Below the pieces are notes generated by a model. The model was given only the letters and a program-made list of their open reading frames with translations. It searched no databases and had not been told where the DNA came from. 44,445 nucleotides of DNA from an uncultured beta proteobacterium (GTDB lineage: Bacteria > Pseudomonadota > Gammaproteobacteria > Burkholderiales > Burkholderiaceae_C): contig CAIQOO010000131.1 of NCBI GenBank assembly GCA_903873485.1, forward strand, positions 1 to 44,445, given 5' to 3'. The stretch's first letter is position 1. Each line of letters starts with the position of its first letter. Below are positions 43,353 through 44,445 of the stretch, one piece after another. The position numbers and the translations under genes were made by a program.

Positions 43353-44120
43353 TCAGGGCAGCGCATCCCAGACCAGCTTGATGCCGGTCAGAAACATGCC
43401 CAGATAAATAAAACGGTAAAACAGCACGGCACTGATGCGCCGGGCCAGCCGCACGCCAACCCACACGCCCAGCGGTGCCAGCGGCAGCAGCACCAGCGAC
43501 GTGGCCAGGTTGCGCCAGTCCAGCAGGCCGAGCCAGGCATAGGGAAGCCATTTGGACAGGTTGATGACGAAAAAGTAAAACGCCATCGTGGCGGTGAAGT
43601 ACACCGGCGACAGGCGCATCGGTATCAGGTAGGCATTGACGGGGGGACCACCGGCATGGGCAATAAAGCTGGTAAAGCCCGAGGTCACCGTCAGCAGCGC
43701 ACCCAGCCAGCGCGGCGGCGGCAGGCTGTCGGCCCGGGGTGGAAACAGCAGGCGCTGCGCCAGAAACAGCAAGGTGAACCCACCCACAATGCCCGCCACC
43801 GTGTGGGCATTGAGCAGCTTGAAAAGCAAGGTGCCCACGGCCACGCCGACCAGACCGCAGGGGATCAGAAACCGCAGCAACTTCATGTCAAAGTCCTTGC
43901 GAAACGCCGCCATGCCCAGCAGGTCCATGACAAACAGCAACGGCATCAAAATCGCGGCCGCCTGCGGCACCGTGACGGCCAGCGCCATCAGCGGCACCGC
44001 CAGCGAACCAAAACCGGCGCCAAAACCGCTCTTGCTGATGCCCATCAACAACACCGCCGGAATGGCAACCGCATAAAAGTTCGGGTCGGTAATCAGGGGG
44101 GATGTGGCAAGCAGTGGCAT
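43353..44120 (-). CDS. TauE/SafE family membrane transporter
   Basis: 255 residues with about eight hydrophobic helices. GISKSGFGAGFGSLAVPLMA near the N terminus and FTSFIAHAGGPPVNAYLIP in the middle are the two signature segments of TauE/SafE (DUF81) permeases, linked to export of sulfite, sulfoacetate or related small anions. The substrate here is unknown. It is convergent with the gene at 42576 across a dispersed repeat, and divergent from the DUF1841 gene with only 20 bp between starts. It is unrelated in sequence to the preceding DsbD_2 protein despite similar common names. Confidence 0.9.
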   Translation of the reverse strand: MPLLATSPLITDPNFYAVAIPAVLLMGISKSGFGAGFGSLAVPLMALAVTVPQAAAILMPLLFVMDLLGMAAFRKDFDMKLLRFLIPCGLVGVAVGTLLFKLLNAHTVAGIVGGFTLLFLAQRLLFPPRADSLPPPRWLGALLTVTSGFTSFIAHAGGPPVNAYLIPMRLSPVYFTATMAFYFFVINLSKWLPYAWLGLLDWRNLATSLVLLPLAPLGVWVGVRLARRISAVLFYRFIYLGMFLTGIKLVWDALP

Positions 44121-44140
44121 GGCGCGACAATTACACCACC

Positions 44141-44445
44141 ATGTTCAACCCCTCCCAAGCCGATGTGCGCCGTTTTTTTTGCTCCGTTTATGCCAAAGCC
44201 CAAGCTGGACAAGCGCTGCAAGCTATTGAAACAATAGCCAGTTTATGGATTTCCGAACATCCCGAGCATGCTGCAGCGTTGGCTGATGTCGATGCCGCGC
44301 TGGACCGCATGGCGCAGGCTGAGGATGGCAACAGCAACCCTTTTTTGCACCTGTCGATGCACTTGTCAATCAGCGAGCAATGCAGCATCGACCAGCCACG
44401 CGGCATTCGCCAGGCAGTCGAATTGCTGACCCACCGGCACGACTC
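44141..44445 (+). CDS. DUF1841 family protein, N-terminal part (cut by window edge)
   Basis: The frame from the ATG at 44141 (MFNPSQADVRRFFCSVYAKA) is open to the end of the window. The later NPFLHLSMHLSISEQCSIDQ is the hallmark of DUF1841, a cytoplasmic family of unknown function found in beta- and gammaproteobacteria, usually ~140-150 residues. About 101 residues are visible. Codons ~18-33 coincide with a copy of the dispersed repeat (44192-44237), so AQAGQALQAIETIA is probably repeat-derived or repeat-like. No ribosome-binding site is clear. Confidence 0.88.
   Translation, partial: MFNPSQADVRRFFCSVYAKAQAGQALQAIETIASLWISEHPEHAAALADVDAALDRMAQAEDGNSNPFLHLSMHLSISEQCSIDQPRGIRQAVELLTHRHD
44192..44237 (+). 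repeat. Dispersed repeat, copy 7 (inside DUF1841 gene)
   Basis: gccaaagcccaagctgga followed by caagcgctgcaagctattga. Sense orientation, encoding AQAGQALQAIE in the same frame as the other genic copies. It is the weakest match on the AGCCCTT side. Confidence 0.6.

Noticed and set aside
1..44445. CRISPR array, rRNA or tRNA genes, phage genes
   Set aside because: No regularly spaced repeats, cloverleaf-like segments, rRNA stretches or phage structural proteins were recognised on either strand by eye.

Overview
The window looks like a chromosomal segment of a betaproteobacterium in the Comamonadaceae, probably close to Rhodoferax or Polaromonas. This is inferred from protein wording, gene order (corC-lnt-glyQ-glyS; prmB, a PilU-type ATPase, dapD and dapC; ccoI-ccoS-ccoN-ccoO-ccoQ-ccoP with fnr and hemN) and a short dispersed repeat of a kind I associate with this family. 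It is G+C-rich and densely coded. I see no rRNA, tRNA, CRISPR array or intact insertion sequence.

Layout. 1-4727 (minus strand): corC, lnt, glyQ and the start of glyS, preceded by a GNAT acetyltransferase. 5177-10025: a D-2-hydroxyacid dehydrogenase, a canonical HD-GYP protein and a UvrD/PcrA helicase. 10026-11833: an accessory pocket with a RelE/HigB-type toxin and Xre antitoxin. It is flanked by duplicated fragments, one of them a 63-bp copy of the 3' end of the neighbouring ABC-F gene. 11834-18106 (minus): ABC-F ATPase, prmB, pilU-like ATPase, dapD, dapC. 18259-21318: a degenerate HD-GYP-like protein, a PEP-CTERM gene remnant fused to a transposase remnant, and an AAA_14/DUF4143 ATPase. 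21416-27618: a periplasmic M16 double-domain peptidase, lgt, a crotonase and a MatB-like acyl-CoA synthetase. 27659-33509: a FIST sensor protein, a 1188-residue cytoplasmic hybrid kinase and a REC-HD-GYP regulator in one operon, read as a c-di-GMP signalling cascade. 33564-43253: a low-oxygen respiration block with uspA, ccoI, ccoS, ccoN, ccoO, ccoQ, ccoP, a FixH-like gene, fnr, hemN and a DsbD_2/UreH-like membrane protein. It carries four FNR-box-like sites and one clear terminator. 43353-44445: a TauE/SafE transporter and the start of a DUF1841 gene.

The most unusual feature is a family of seven ~40-50 bp repeats (around 2603, 14506, 25091, 25867, 33512, 43293 and 44192). Four lie inside genes (lnt, prmB, crotonase, DUF1841). 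All four are in the sense orientation and in the same reading frame, adding a similar peptide (A-L-x-x-Q/K-A-L-T-A-I). That behaviour resembles the protein-inserted palindromic elements of Rickettsia. Other points are a degenerate HD-GYP protein colinear with its canonical neighbour, the toxin-antitoxin pocket on a duplication scar, and the apparent absence of ccoG and dapE from positions where relatives usually have them.
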